A stretch of DNA of 64,000 nucleotides from Acidobacteriota bacterium. GTDB lineage: Bacteria; Acidobacteriota; Terriglobia; Bryobacterales; Bryobacteraceae. The notes beneath the pieces were generated by a model that was given only the letters and a program-made list of their open reading frames with translations, did no database searches and was not told where the DNA came from. The stretch covers positions 62,001-126,000 of the forward strand of contig JACPNQ010000040.1 in the NCBI GenBank assembly GCA_016185425.1. Reading direction: 5' to 3'. Positions 40,883 to 49,374 of this stretch are shown here, one piece after another. The position numbers and the translations under genes are program-made. The first letter of the stretch is position 1; the number at the start of each line of letters is the position of its first letter.

Positions 40883-42814
40883 ATGTCTCAGAAAACTCGC
40901 ACCGTGAGCGCGCGTAGCTTCTTCGCGCCCCGCGGAGCCCTCTCCGAATGGCATCCCAATTACGAGTTCCGGCCCGGGCAACTCGAAATGGCGGAAGCCG
41001 TGGAAGCCGCGATCGCGGAGCGGAAACACCTGATCGTCGAGGCCGGCACCGGCACCGGTAAATCGCTCGCCTATCTCGTCCCCGCGATCCTCTCCGGCAA
41101 GCGCGTTATCGTCTCCACCGGCACTAAAAACCTCCAGGAACAACTCTTCTTCAAGGACGTTCCATTCCTCCAGCAGCACTTCGCCAATGAGCTGCGCGTC
41201 TGTTACATGAAGGGCCGGTCGAACTACGCCTGCCGCCAGAAAATATACGACGCCGAGCGCGAGCCGATTCTTGCCGGGCTGGAAGAAGTCGCCGATTTCC
41301 AGATCATCCGCGAATGGGAGAAAACCACGGAGACCGGCGATCGCGCCGAGATCAAAACACTTCCCGAGGGCTCCACCGCGTGGTCGAAGATCGATGCGCG
41401 CGGCGAGCTCTGTACCGGTCAAAAATGCGTGCAGTACGAACGCTGCTTCATCACCGAAATGCAGCGCCGCGCGCTCGCATCCGACATCATCATCGTCAAC
41501 CACCATCTCTTCTTCGCCGACCTCGCGGTGAAAGAAAACGACTTTGCCTCCATCATCCCGGATTACGAGGCCGTCGTCTTCGACGAGGCGCACGAACTGG
41601 AAGATGTCGCCGGCCAATACTTCGGCATGTCGGTGAGTAATCACATGATCGAGGACTTGCGGAAGGACATCACGGCGATCTCCCGCCGCAAGGGCCTCGG
41701 CACGCCGGAGCTGGACCGTGTGTTGATGGGTCTGCAGGATGCGACCGAACGCTTCTTTGCCTGTTTTCCCGCGCAGGAGGGGCGCACCGGATTCGCCCGG
41801 CGCGCCGCGTTCGTGACGCAATACGATGACCTCTACCACGATCTGCTCACCGCGCTGGAGATGACCGGCGTGCAGTTGCAGATGATCCGTGAGTCGGTGG
41901 ATGAGATCGTCCCGCTCTTCGGCCGCGCGCGCACCCTGGCGGACAACCTGAAGCAATACCTGGAAGGCGAAGGCGAGGACTACGTCTATTGGATTGAGCG
42001 CCGTGGCCGCGGTGTTTACCTGCAGGCCGTTCCTATCAACATCTCCAGTCTGCTCACGGAAAAACTGTTCGATAAAGTGCCATCGACGATTCTGACCTCC
42101 GCCACGCTTTCCGTCGGCGGCGGGTTCGACTTCCTCCAAAAGCGCCTGGGAATCGGCTATTCGCGCACGCTCAACGTTCCCAGCCCATTCGATTTCCAGG
42201 AGCAATCGCTGCTCTATGTGCCGCAGCACCTGCCCGATCCGCGCGACGCCGCCTTCACGAAGGCCGCGGCCGAGGAGATCGTTAAGCTGCTCAATTTAAG
42301 TGAGGGCCGCGCGTTCGTGCTCTGCACCAGCTACCAATCGATGCGTGCTTTGCATGACCGGGTTTCTTTTGCCGTCGACTATCCCGTTCTCCTCCAGGGC
42401 ACCGGCCCGCGCAACGCGCTGCTCGATGAGTTCAAGCGCACACCGCACGCCGTGCTTTTCGCCACGTCGTCCTTCTGGCAGGGTGTCGATGTGCAGGGCG
42501 ATCAATTGAGCTGCGTCATCGTCGACAAGCTGCCCTTCGCAGTACCCACCGATCCGGTCGTCGCCGCCCGCACGGAGGCCGTCCGCCGGCAGGGCGGGGA
42601 ACCCTTCCGCGAGTATCAGATCCCGCAGGCCGCCATTGCCCTGAAACAGGGTTTCGGCCGGCTGATCCGCAGCCGCACCGACCGCGGTGTGTTGGCGCTG
42701 CTCGACAATCGCATCACCCGTCAACGCTACGGACAGATCTTCTTCGACAGCCTGCCCGATTACGCCTTCACCACCGACCTCGCGCAGGTCCGCGAGTTCT
42801 TCGCCCGCCCCTGA
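40883..42814 (+). CDS. DinG/YoaA-family ATP-dependent DNA helicase (XPD-like)
   Basis: 643 residues from ATG 40883. Superfamily 2 helicase with Walker A EAGTGTGKSLAYLVP and DEAH-box VVFDEAHELEDV. Iron-sulfur-cluster region: CYMKGRSNYACRQK, then two further Cys in GELCTGQKCVQYERC, giving four Cys as in DinG/XPD. Motif VI region QGFGRLIRSRTDRG is intact. Acts on damaged or structured DNA. An upstream in-frame start at 40778 would add 35 non-homologous residues. Followed after 5 bases by the queD-like gene. Confidence 0.92.
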   Translation: MSQKTRTVSARSFFAPRGALSEWHPNYEFRPGQLEMAEAVEAAIAERKHLIVEAGTGTGKSLAYLVPAILSGKRVIVSTGTKNLQEQLFFKDVPFLQQHFANELRVCYMKGRSNYACRQKIYDAEREPILAGLEEVADFQIIREWEKTTETGDRAEIKTLPEGSTAWSKIDARGELCTGQKCVQYERCFITEMQRRALASDIIIVNHHLFFADLAVKENDFASIIPDYEAVVFDEAHELEDVAGQYFGMSVSNHMIEDLRKDITAISRRKGLGTPELDRVLMGLQDATERFFACFPAQEGRTGFARRAAFVTQYDDLYHDLLTALEMTGVQLQMIRESVDEIVPLFGRARTLADNLKQYLEGEGEDYVYWIERRGRGVYLQAVPINISSLLTEKLFDKVPSTILTSATLSVGGGFDFLQKRLGIGYSRTLNVPSPFDFQEQSLLYVPQHLPDPRDAAFTKAAAEEIVKLLNLSEGRAFVLCTSYQSMRALHDRVSFAVDYPVLLQGTGPRNALLDEFKRTPHAVLFATSSFWQGVDVQGDQLSCVIVDKLPFAVPTDPVVAARTEAVRRQGGEPFREYQIPQAAIALKQGFGRLIRSRTDRGVLALLDNRITRQRYGQIFFDSLPDYAFTTDLAQVREFFARP

Positions 42815-42819
42815 ACATC

Positions 42820-43203
42820 ATGTTTGAAGTACACGTTACCGCCACGTTTCCCGCCGCGCATGCGCTGCGCAACTATTACGGAAAGACCGAACCGATCCAT
42901 GGCCACAATTGGCGTGCCAGGATCACCATTGCCGGTCCGCGGGTGGATTCGATGGGGATGCTCATCGATTTCGTCCCGCTCCAAAAAGAGATGGGCCGGA
43001 TCATCGGCCGTCTCGATCACCAGTTTTTGAACGAAGTGCCGCCCTTCGATGAGGTCAACCCGTCGGCGGAGAACATCGCCCAATATTTATGGGAACAGTT
43101 CAGCGCCTCGATCCCGGCGATGCAGCCGGAATTTCAGGTCGGCGTTTCGCGGGTTGAAGTGTGGGAGACGGATAACTGCAGTGCGGTTTACTTGCCGAAG
43201 TAG
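42820..43203 (+). CDS. 6-pyruvoyl-tetrahydropterin synthase/QueD-family enzyme
   Basis: 127 residues. Zinc ligands: His in TFPAAHALRNYYG and the HGH of EPIHGHNWRARI. The catalytic Cys, which lies 4 residues before HGH in QueD (CxxxHGH), is Thr here, but the next residue is Glu, giving T-E-P-I-HGH. An E at this place is the signature of the PTPS-III group that can replace FolB. Other family motifs are DFVPLQKEMGRIIGRLDHQF and RVEVWETDNCSAVYLP. Convergent with the ferredoxin gene, overlapping 16 bases. Whether it makes queuosine or folate precursor cannot be told from sequence alone. Confidence 0.85.
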   Translation: MFEVHVTATFPAAHALRNYYGKTEPIHGHNWRARITIAGPRVDSMGMLIDFVPLQKEMGRIIGRLDHQFLNEVPPFDEVNPSAENIAQYLWEQFSASIPAMQPEFQVGVSRVEVWETDNCSAVYLPK

Positions 43204-43448
43204 GCGGCGTTCTTAGTCGCGAAATCGTTCCACTTTTCGGGCAGGTCTTCGATCGCGAAGATGGCCGAAACAGGGCAAACCGGTACGCACGCGCCGCAAT
43301 CGATGCATTCCACAGGGTCGATGTTCAGGATTTCTGCTTCCTCGAAGCCAGCCTCATCCTTTTTGGGGTGGATGCAGTCGACAGGGCAGGCGTCCACACA
43401 CGCACTATCCTTCGTCCCAATACAGGGTTCAGCGATTACATATGCCAT
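43188..43448 (-). CDS. Ferredoxin with two 4Fe-4S motifs (7Fe/8Fe type)
   Basis: 86 residues, bacterial ferredoxin: CIGTKDSACVDACPVDCIHP provides the first cluster with a spaced CxxxxxxxC typical of seven-iron or Azotobacter-type ferredoxins, and CIDCGACVPVCPVSAIF the second. Acts as a cytosolic electron carrier. It overlaps the queD-like gene convergently by 16 bases and is divergent from the dehydrogenase (63-base gap). Confidence 0.93.
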   Translation of the reverse strand: MAYVIAEPCIGTKDSACVDACPVDCIHPKKDEAGFEEAEILNIDPVECIDCGACVPVCPVSAIFAIEDLPEKWNDFATKNAAYFGK

Positions 43449-43511
43449 TGGAATCTTTGTACCACAGCAATCCCGGCTCTCACAATCGAGATGGCGGATA
43501 TACTCAGGAGA

Positions 43512-44468
43512 ATGAAAATTGTTGTTCTCGACGGCTATTGCCTGAATCCCGGCGATTTGAATTGGGATTCTTTACGCGCAATGGGTGAGGTGGCGGTGTA
43601 TGAACGCACGCCGGAAGCCCAGGTGGTGGAGCGCGCCGCCGGGGCGACGATCGCATTAACCAATAAAAGTCCCTTTTCCGCCGCCACGCAAGCCGCGCTC
43701 CCGGAATTGAAATATATCGGTGTACTCGCCACGGGGTACAACATTGTCGACGTCGCCGCGGCCAGGCAGCGTGGTCTGGTTGTCACCAACGTGCCGACGT
43801 ACGGCACACACTCAGTGGCGCAGATGACCATGGCGCTCCTGTTGGAGCTTTGCCACCAGGTGGGCCGGCATAGTGAAGCGGTTCGCGCCGGCGAGTGGAG
43901 CCGGAATCCCGACTGGAGTTTCTGGCACTCTCGTCAGGTAGAGCTTGCGGGAAAACAGTTCGGTGTCGTGGGGTTCGGGCGCATCGGCCGGCAGGCCGCT
44001 GTTGCCGCTGCGGGGCTTGGCATGAAGATCGCGGCTTACGATGCGCAGCCTGGCGGGCCGCTCGCCGGTGTCGACTTCCAATGGATGGGTCTGGATGAGT
44101 TGATTGCGACCTCCGATGTGGTGAGCCTGCACTGCCCGCTGTTTCCCGACACGAAGGGCCTGATGAACAGGGAGCGCATCGCGAGGATGAAACCGTCGGC
44201 GTTCCTGTTGAATACTTCGCGCGGCCCGCTGATTGTGGAGCAGGACCTGGCCGATGCTCTGAACAGTGGCGTGATCGCCGGAGCCGGCATCGACGTGGTG
44301 CCGCAGGAGCCGCCCGTCGACGGCTCGCCGCTCTTCGGCGCCAGGAACTGCATCGTGACACCACACATGGCCTGGGCGACGCTCGAAGCGCGCGGCAGGC
44401 TAATGGACATTGCCGTGAACAACGTGCGCGCGTTTCTCGACGGCAAGCCCGTGAACCAGGTGGGCTAA
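43512..44468 (+). CDS. D-2-hydroxyacid dehydrogenase
   Basis: 318 residues, NAD-dependent. VVLDGYCLNPGDLNWDSLRA matches the opening of glycerate/D-lactate-type enzymes; NAD fold VVGFGRIGRQAAVAAAGLG; catalytic Arg in LLNTSRGPLIVEQDLADAL; Glu in VVPQEPPVDG; His in IVTPHMAWATLEAR. ATG 43512 gives the family N-terminus, but AGGAG is only one base upstream, so the in-frame ATG at 43491 may be the true start. Its stop overlaps the convergent CotH gene by 4 bases. Confidence 0.92.
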   Translation: MKIVVLDGYCLNPGDLNWDSLRAMGEVAVYERTPEAQVVERAAGATIALTNKSPFSAATQAALPELKYIGVLATGYNIVDVAAARQRGLVVTNVPTYGTHSVAQMTMALLLELCHQVGRHSEAVRAGEWSRNPDWSFWHSRQVELAGKQFGVVGFGRIGRQAAVAAAGLGMKIAAYDAQPGGPLAGVDFQWMGLDELIATSDVVSLHCPLFPDTKGLMNRERIARMKPSAFLLNTSRGPLIVEQDLADALNSGVIAGAGIDVVPQEPPVDGSPLFGARNCIVTPHMAWATLEARGRLMDIAVNNVRAFLDGKPVNQVG

Positions 44469-46102
44469 TCCTTCTTCGCCGCCGGCCCCGGATCCTTGTA
44501 GTCCAACAGGAACTTCCGGCGCTGGTCGATGAAGTCCTTCAGGCTCATGTGGCCCTGCCCGCCGAAGGGCCCCATGCCGGAATAGTGCGTCTCTTCTGTC
44601 AGACCTTTTTCGAACGCTTCGGTGGAATAGAGCTTGCGGTTGTCGGCCTTCACATCGGGGCCGATCAGCGAGTAGTATTGCCCCGCAATTGGCTCGATCT
44701 TTTTCCAATCCAGCCAATTGGTGGCGATCTCGCGGACGTACCCGAGGTATTTCGCGCGCAGGGACGGCACTACGAGCAGCTTCGAAATCAGTGCCTTGTT
44801 CGGATCGTCGATGCCCGCGAAGGGATCAAGTTTGGCATCTTCCGGCGGCCTCTGCGGCCGTGCGCCCCCGCCATCGGGACCGCGGAACCCATTAGGCCCG
44901 GGGCCGTTCGGACCAGGTCCACCCGGCCCAAATCCAGGTGGCGGTCCACCCGGCCCGCGTCCACGTCCGAACATCATCATCTCCGCCGGCGCCAGCGTCT
45001 CATTCGCGTCGTGCGGAAAGATATGGAACTTGCCCTTCTCGTCGAGATAGATGTTGTAGTCACTAGCCCGCGTCCAATATCCGTCGTTGTTGATCAATGC
45101 CTTGTCGATGGCGAGAAACTTTAGCGCACCCTCGATATCGAGAATCGGTTCCAGCGCGGCTTCCAGTTTGTCGGGCGGCGTCTGGTTGAGCACTTTGCAC
45201 AGATTGATCAATGCCGCCCAGGCTTTCGGATTGTCCTTGGTCTTCAATTCGTAGGCACGCTTGTATGCCGCCGGGTCATCGCCGGCATACTGCAACCCCG
45301 CCCGGCCGTTGGGACTGCCCGGCGTTTTCCAACGAGTACCCTTCCCCGTCTGCCACCACTCCTTCACCAGGTCCGAGTTGTACTGCTGCTGGTTGGTATA
45401 GACGCCCCAATTCTCGCCGTTGATGACAATGCGCACGAAGTTCGCCTTCGGCGCGGGAATGTAGTTGCGCGCGATTTGCAGGTACAGCGCGGAGCGGAGA
45501 AACGTCGGGTCACCATTGGCGTTGAGCAGATTCAGCGTGCGATAGCCGCCGAGGCGCAGCTTTTCATCGGTGAAATCCACCGAGATATTGATCGACCGCT
45601 TCCGCCCTTCCGGAACCATCATGAACGACGACGCGCCGCGAAAGTGGACGCCGACACCGGGATAGACCTTGCCATCTACGGTAAGCTTCGCCGGGATATC
45701 AACGTCGGTGTGATAGAACGCCGCCATCTCCTTCTCCCAGTCCGGGCTGTCGAACTCAAGGAACAGCGTGCGCAGCACCTTCGGATCGTAGAGCGATTCG
45801 CCGCCGTAGATTTTGACGTCCTTTGGCGACAGTTTGGCGTTGGGCTGCGGCGCGGTCTGCTCACCGCCGCCGCGAGGACCGAAGCGGCGGACAGGCTGCG
45901 TGGCGAGGAACTCGCGCGCCGCCGCTCTCTCCTCCTTGTTCAATTTCCCGTCGCCGTCCTTGTCGTAATCCTTCAGCAAGGCGCGCCGTCCCCCCATCGG
46001 ACCCCCCGGTCCGCCGAATCCGCCGGGGCCGAAGCCACCCGGAGGCTGCGCCAGCAGAATCGCCGCGCCCGCCGCCATCAAAAACGCGCCAATCGTTTTC
46101 AT
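44465..46102 (-). CDS. CotH-family secreted kinase-like protein with EF-hand and Gly/Pro-rich linker
   Basis: 545 residues. Signal KTIGAFLMAAGAAILLAQ. A Gly/Pro-rich segment, then a single EF-hand (DYDKDGDGKLNKEERAA, about residue 45). The CotH kinase core follows: VGVHFRGASSFMMVPEGRKR, then KLNLLNANGDPTFL-type NLLNANGDPTFLRSALYLQI, VINGENWGVYTNQQQYNSD and NDGYWTRASDYNIYLDEKGK, HIFPHDANETL. A Gly/Pro-rich insertion splits the C-terminal part. The DUF4956 and VTC genes sit directly upstream in the same orientation: a known functional cluster. Confidence 0.9.
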   Translation of the reverse strand: MKTIGAFLMAAGAAILLAQPPGGFGPGGFGGPGGPMGGRRALLKDYDKDGDGKLNKEERAAAREFLATQPVRRFGPRGGGEQTAPQPNAKLSPKDVKIYGGESLYDPKVLRTLFLEFDSPDWEKEMAAFYHTDVDIPAKLTVDGKVYPGVGVHFRGASSFMMVPEGRKRSINISVDFTDEKLRLGGYRTLNLLNANGDPTFLRSALYLQIARNYIPAPKANFVRIVINGENWGVYTNQQQYNSDLVKEWWQTGKGTRWKTPGSPNGRAGLQYAGDDPAAYKRAYELKTKDNPKAWAALINLCKVLNQTPPDKLEAALEPILDIEGALKFLAIDKALINNDGYWTRASDYNIYLDEKGKFHIFPHDANETLAPAEMMMFGRGRGPGGPPPGFGPGGPGPNGPGPNGFRGPDGGGARPQRPPEDAKLDPFAGIDDPNKALISKLLVVPSLRAKYLGYVREIATNWLDWKKIEPIAGQYYSLIGPDVKADNRKLYSTEAFEKGLTEETHYSGMGPFGGQGHMSLKDFIDQRRKFLLDYKDPGPAAKKD

Positions 46103-46112
46103 TGCTTCCCTC

Positions 46113-46796
46113 TCATTCCGTATCCGCGCCGCGCACTGTCAGGCGCACATCGTGGATTCCGTCCATCCGGTGCAACTGTTTCACCAGCTCTTCCGGGTTC
46201 TTGTCCTTGTCGAGACGAATCTCATAGGCGGCCTCAATCGACGTACCTTGCTTCGCCGTCGCCAGCGACAATAGCCGGTAGGCGCCGCCGCCCGACACCT
46301 GCTTCATCAGCGGCTCCAAGTCCGTACCCAAGCTCGCGCGCAGCCGCAGCACCATTCCCGGCTCCGCCGGCACCGCGCGCGCATCCTGCCGTTTGGCCAG
46401 AAGGAATGACGCTCCGCCGCCCACCAGAATTCCCAGCACCGCTACCCACGGATGCTGCGAACCGATGGCCATGCCGACAATCACCGCGAAGATCACAAAT
46501 GCCGTGTCCCGCGTATCCCGCACGACGGTGCGGAATCGCACGATAGACAGCGCGCCCACCAGGCTGAACGCCCGCGCCACGCTATCGCCGATCACCTGCG
46601 TCACCATCGCGATCAGCACCGAGAGCAGCACCAGCGTCGTCGGCAGCGAGGTCGCCGCGTCGTCGGCATGCGTGGTGCGGGAATAGATCCACGACACGAC
46701 CCAGCCGAGAATAAGCGCGGCCAGAAGGCGCACGAAGACCTGCAGCGGGTCCACGTTCTGGCCGTCGGAGAGCGCTTTGGTCAGGAATTCGGGCAT
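46113..46796 (-). CDS. DUF4956 membrane protein
   Basis: 227 residues from ATG 46796. Helices at about residues 20-37, 53-85 and 100-150 (LVLLSVLIAMVTQVIGDSV; AFVIFAVIVGMAIGSQ) and a soluble C-terminal ferredoxin-like part (YEIRLDKDKN, GIHDVRLTV). RFRTVVRDTRDTAFVIF is the family signature. The start overlaps the VTC gene by 16 bases. Unknown function, always near VTC and CotH. Confidence 0.85.
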   Translation of the reverse strand: MPEFLTKALSDGQNVDPLQVFVRLLAALILGWVVSWIYSRTTHADDAATSLPTTLVLLSVLIAMVTQVIGDSVARAFSLVGALSIVRFRTVVRDTRDTAFVIFAVIVGMAIGSQHPWVAVLGILVGGGASFLLAKRQDARAVPAEPGMVLRLRASLGTDLEPLMKQVSGGGAYRLLSLATAKQGTSIEAAYEIRLDKDKNPEELVKQLHRMDGIHDVRLTVRGADTE

Positions 46797-47503
46797 ACCG
46801 ATTCCAGCTTCAAGCCAAGCCCGGTGACGGCCAGGCGGTATTTCGACGACGCCTGTGGGCGAAGATCGAACTCCTGCATCAGTTGTTTGAACAATCCCGG
46901 AATCTCCAATCTGTACTTTAATTCCAGGATGCGCTGATCCGGACACAAAAGCATACCCTCCTCCGGATCCGCGAAGGCGAACGTGCTGGCGGGCAGCGCG
47001 CAGACGCCGTCGTCGACGGTCAGACGGATCGGTCCGTTCTCGCTGACTCCCATCCTCGCCGTGCGCCAATAGGAGATCTGGCAGACCGGACGCAGGCCGC
47101 GAACCCGCACCCGCTGATGAAACCAGTGCCCGGCCCAACGCCTGGTTGCATCGGCGCGCTCCAGCATCGGCAACTCCGCGCGATCGAGAACGGACCGTAA
47201 TTTGCCCACTCGATTGCGGGTCTTTAGTTTCCGCTCCAGGAAAATCCGTTCGCCGTCGCCGTATCGCCGTACGCGATACTTACTCCGCGCGTAGGAGCCG
47301 CGACGCTCGAAGACGGCCATGTCATCGGTGTCGAGATACAGGCTGGTGACGCGATACTGATCGCCCGCGGCGCCGCCCGCATGTGGATCCGGCGACATAT
47401 GAACCCGCGCCCACTGGCGAACGGCATCGGCCTGGGAAGGCGAAACGACGAACTTCAGCTCCTGGACAAAAGCCCTGCTCTCTCTGATTTCGGTCAATGG
47501 CAT
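46781..47503 (-). CDS. VTC-domain protein (polyphosphate-polymerase-like)
   Basis: 240 residues. QELKFVVSPSQADAVRQWAR, SLYLDTDDMAVFER, YRVRRYGDGERIFLERKLKT and LELKYRLEIPGLF are the family motifs; the basic tunnel residues (K/R on strands) and the acidic metal residues (E in LERKLK; E in LELKYR) are present. VTC domains of fungi make polyphosphate; in bacteria they appear next to DUF4956 and CotH. First gene of the three-gene unit. Confidence 0.88.
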   Translation of the reverse strand: MPLTEIRESRAFVQELKFVVSPSQADAVRQWARVHMSPDPHAGGAAGDQYRVTSLYLDTDDMAVFERRGSYARSKYRVRRYGDGERIFLERKLKTRNRVGKLRSVLDRAELPMLERADATRRWAGHWFHQRVRVRGLRPVCQISYWRTARMGVSENGPIRLTVDDGVCALPASTFAFADPEEGMLLCPDQRILELKYRLEIPGLFKQLMQEFDLRPQASSKYRLAVTGLGLKLESVCPNS

Positions 47504-47571
47504 CGTATGCGCTCAAGAGAGTTTACGGCTCTTGTAGCCGAAATGTTACCCGCTTAACACTTCTTTACCGG

Positions 47572-48318
47572 TTATGTCCCGAACAATCGTGTTCCAGTCT
47601 CCCAAAGCAGGTTCCGCCGGTCGGCGTCACTCATCTCGACCGAAAAGATTTTGCCCATCTCCACCTCTACGCTGTCCGGCAGGTCCGATCCGGCCATCAA
47701 CCGCCCGGAGGGTACGTACCGCATCAACTCAGCGAGGTGAAATGGCATCAGCGAGCTTACTTCCACGTATAAATTCGGGCAAATATCGGCAGCCACGGCG
47801 CACTCCAGCATCAACATCGGCCCGCCCGCGTGGCCCAGAACGATCGGCAATTCGGGGAACCGGCGCGCGGCGGCGATGTAGAGCGATGGCAGCGAGAACG
47901 GCACGCCGCTCCCAGTGTGCGCCACCACGGCCATACCGTTCGCGAGCGCCGATTCAAAGAAGAAATCGCTGCGCTTCGAGACAGGATTCAATGCCTGGTA
48001 CATCGGCTGCAGCTTCAGCGCGCGGAAGCCGTACCTCTCCGCGCAGCGCTTCACTTCATCGCGAAACTCCTGCTCCACCACGTAAGGATAGAGGCAAGCC
48101 GCGCCCGCGAAACGATCCGGCCACTGGCGCACCGCCGCGCCGATCAAGTCATGCTGTCCCCGATAGTCGTCCACCACAGGGAAGGGAATCAGCAGTGAGC
48201 GGTCCACGCCGTGCCGATCCATGTTGCGCAGCATTTGTTCCGCCGTGAATATGCGCCCTGAGTGCCGCGCCGTGCCGATATGCGTATGCGTGTCGAAGAC
48301 TTTGTAGCCGCGGATCAC
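47572..48318 (-). CDS. Amidohydrolase (TIM-barrel, PF04909-like)
   Basis: 248 residues from GTG 48318, overlapping the upstream dehydrogenase stop (GTGA). FDTHTHIG gives the metal HxH near the start, then HTGSGVPFSLPSLY (His), LGHAGGPM (His) and AGSDLPDS (Asp). No signal. The substrate is probably a small carboxylate, as for aminocarboxymuconate-semialdehyde-decarboxylase-like members. It is coupled to the isopropylmalate-type dehydrogenase. Confidence 0.88.
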   Translation of the reverse strand: MIRGYKVFDTHTHIGTARHSGRIFTAEQMLRNMDRHGVDRSLLIPFPVVDDYRGQHDLIGAAVRQWPDRFAGAACLYPYVVEQEFRDEVKRCAERYGFRALKLQPMYQALNPVSKRSDFFFESALANGMAVVAHTGSGVPFSLPSLYIAAARRFPELPIVLGHAGGPMLMLECAVAADICPNLYVEVSSLMPFHLAELMRYVPSGRLMAGSDLPDSVEVEMGKIFSVEMSDADRRNLLWETGTRLFGT

Positions 48319-49367
48319 GCCAGGACCGCCGCGGCGATGCGATCTCCCATCCCGGCCGTCGACATCTTCCCGCCGACATCCGGTGTCCGCGCGGCCGGAT
48401 CCGCCAGCACCTTCTCCACCGCGCCGTGCAGCATCTTGCCGCCTTGCTTCGCCGCGTCGCCGGGCAGCCAATCGAGCATCATGGCCGCCGACAGAATCAT
48501 GGCCACCGGATTCGCAATGCCTTTACCGGCAATGTCCGGCGCGGTACCGTGGCTCGGCTGGAAGACGGCATACTTATCGCCGATATCGCCCGACGGCGCC
48601 ATGCCCATGCCGCCGACGAGGCCAGCGGCGAGATCGGACAGAATATCGCCGAACATGTTCTCGGTCACCATGACGTCGAAGTCCTGCGGCCGCCGCACCA
48701 GGAACAGTGCGGCCGCGTCGACGTAGGACGCCTCCGTCTCCACGTCCGGATACTCCTTCGCGATCTGCTGAAAGATGGTTCGGAAATAAGCCATCGATGG
48801 CAGCACGTTGGCCTTGTCGACAAGGGTAACTTTCTTCCGCCGCTCACGGGCCATCTTGAACGCCGAGTGGAACAGGCGCACCGAGGCATGACGCGTGATC
48901 CGCATCGTATCGCTCGCGTCGTTGGCGTTCAGGTCCGCGCTGCCGTGGCGGGCGTAGAAAAGGCCCTCGGTATTCTCACGGATCAGGACGAAGTCGATAT
49001 TGGCGCCTCTCTTCAGGGGCGAGTCATCGGGATGATAAGTCCGGATCGGACGCACACCGCAGTAGAGATCCAGCACTTCCCGGATATCGATCTGCGGCGT
49101 CATCTCCTTGCCGTCCGGCCAGCGCACGCCGGGCAGGCCCATCGCGCCGAGCAGGATGGCGTCGTAGTTCTTCATCCGCTCCATCGTCGCGTCCGGCAGC
49201 GGATTGCCGCTGCGCAGGAACTCGCCCGCGCCGACCGACATCTCATCGCAATGGAAGCGCAGGCCGGGAATGAGAGTTTCCACGGCGCGCAGTGTTTTCA
49301 GGGCCTCCGCGGTCACATCGGGGCCGATGCCGTCTCCAGGGAGGACGGCGATACGGAAATCAGGCAT
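48315..49367 (-). CDS. Isocitrate/isopropylmalate dehydrogenase family protein
   Basis: 350 residues, NAD(P)-dependent beta-decarboxylating dehydrogenase. IAVLPGDGIGPDVTAEALK opens the protein. FVLIRENTEGLFYARHG matches a tartrate/homoisocitrate-type signature (RENTEG), not the RELTGG of LeuB. Metal Asp residues are in GDILSDLAAGLVGGMGMAPS and substrate/cofactor region VFQPSHGTAPDIAGKGIANP. Probably acts on isopropylmalate, tartrate or homoisocitrate. Coupled to the amidohydrolase gene by a 4-base overlap; 5-7 bases after the stop of the caspase/FGE-like gene lies on the other side. Confidence 0.87.
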   Translation of the reverse strand: MPDFRIAVLPGDGIGPDVTAEALKTLRAVETLIPGLRFHCDEMSVGAGEFLRSGNPLPDATMERMKNYDAILLGAMGLPGVRWPDGKEMTPQIDIREVLDLYCGVRPIRTYHPDDSPLKRGANIDFVLIRENTEGLFYARHGSADLNANDASDTMRITRHASVRLFHSAFKMARERRKKVTLVDKANVLPSMAYFRTIFQQIAKEYPDVETEASYVDAAALFLVRRPQDFDVMVTENMFGDILSDLAAGLVGGMGMAPSGDIGDKYAVFQPSHGTAPDIAGKGIANPVAMILSAAMMLDWLPGDAAKQGGKMLHGAVEKVLADPAARTPDVGGKMSTAGMGDRIAAAVLA

Positions 49368-49374
49368 AGTTTCG

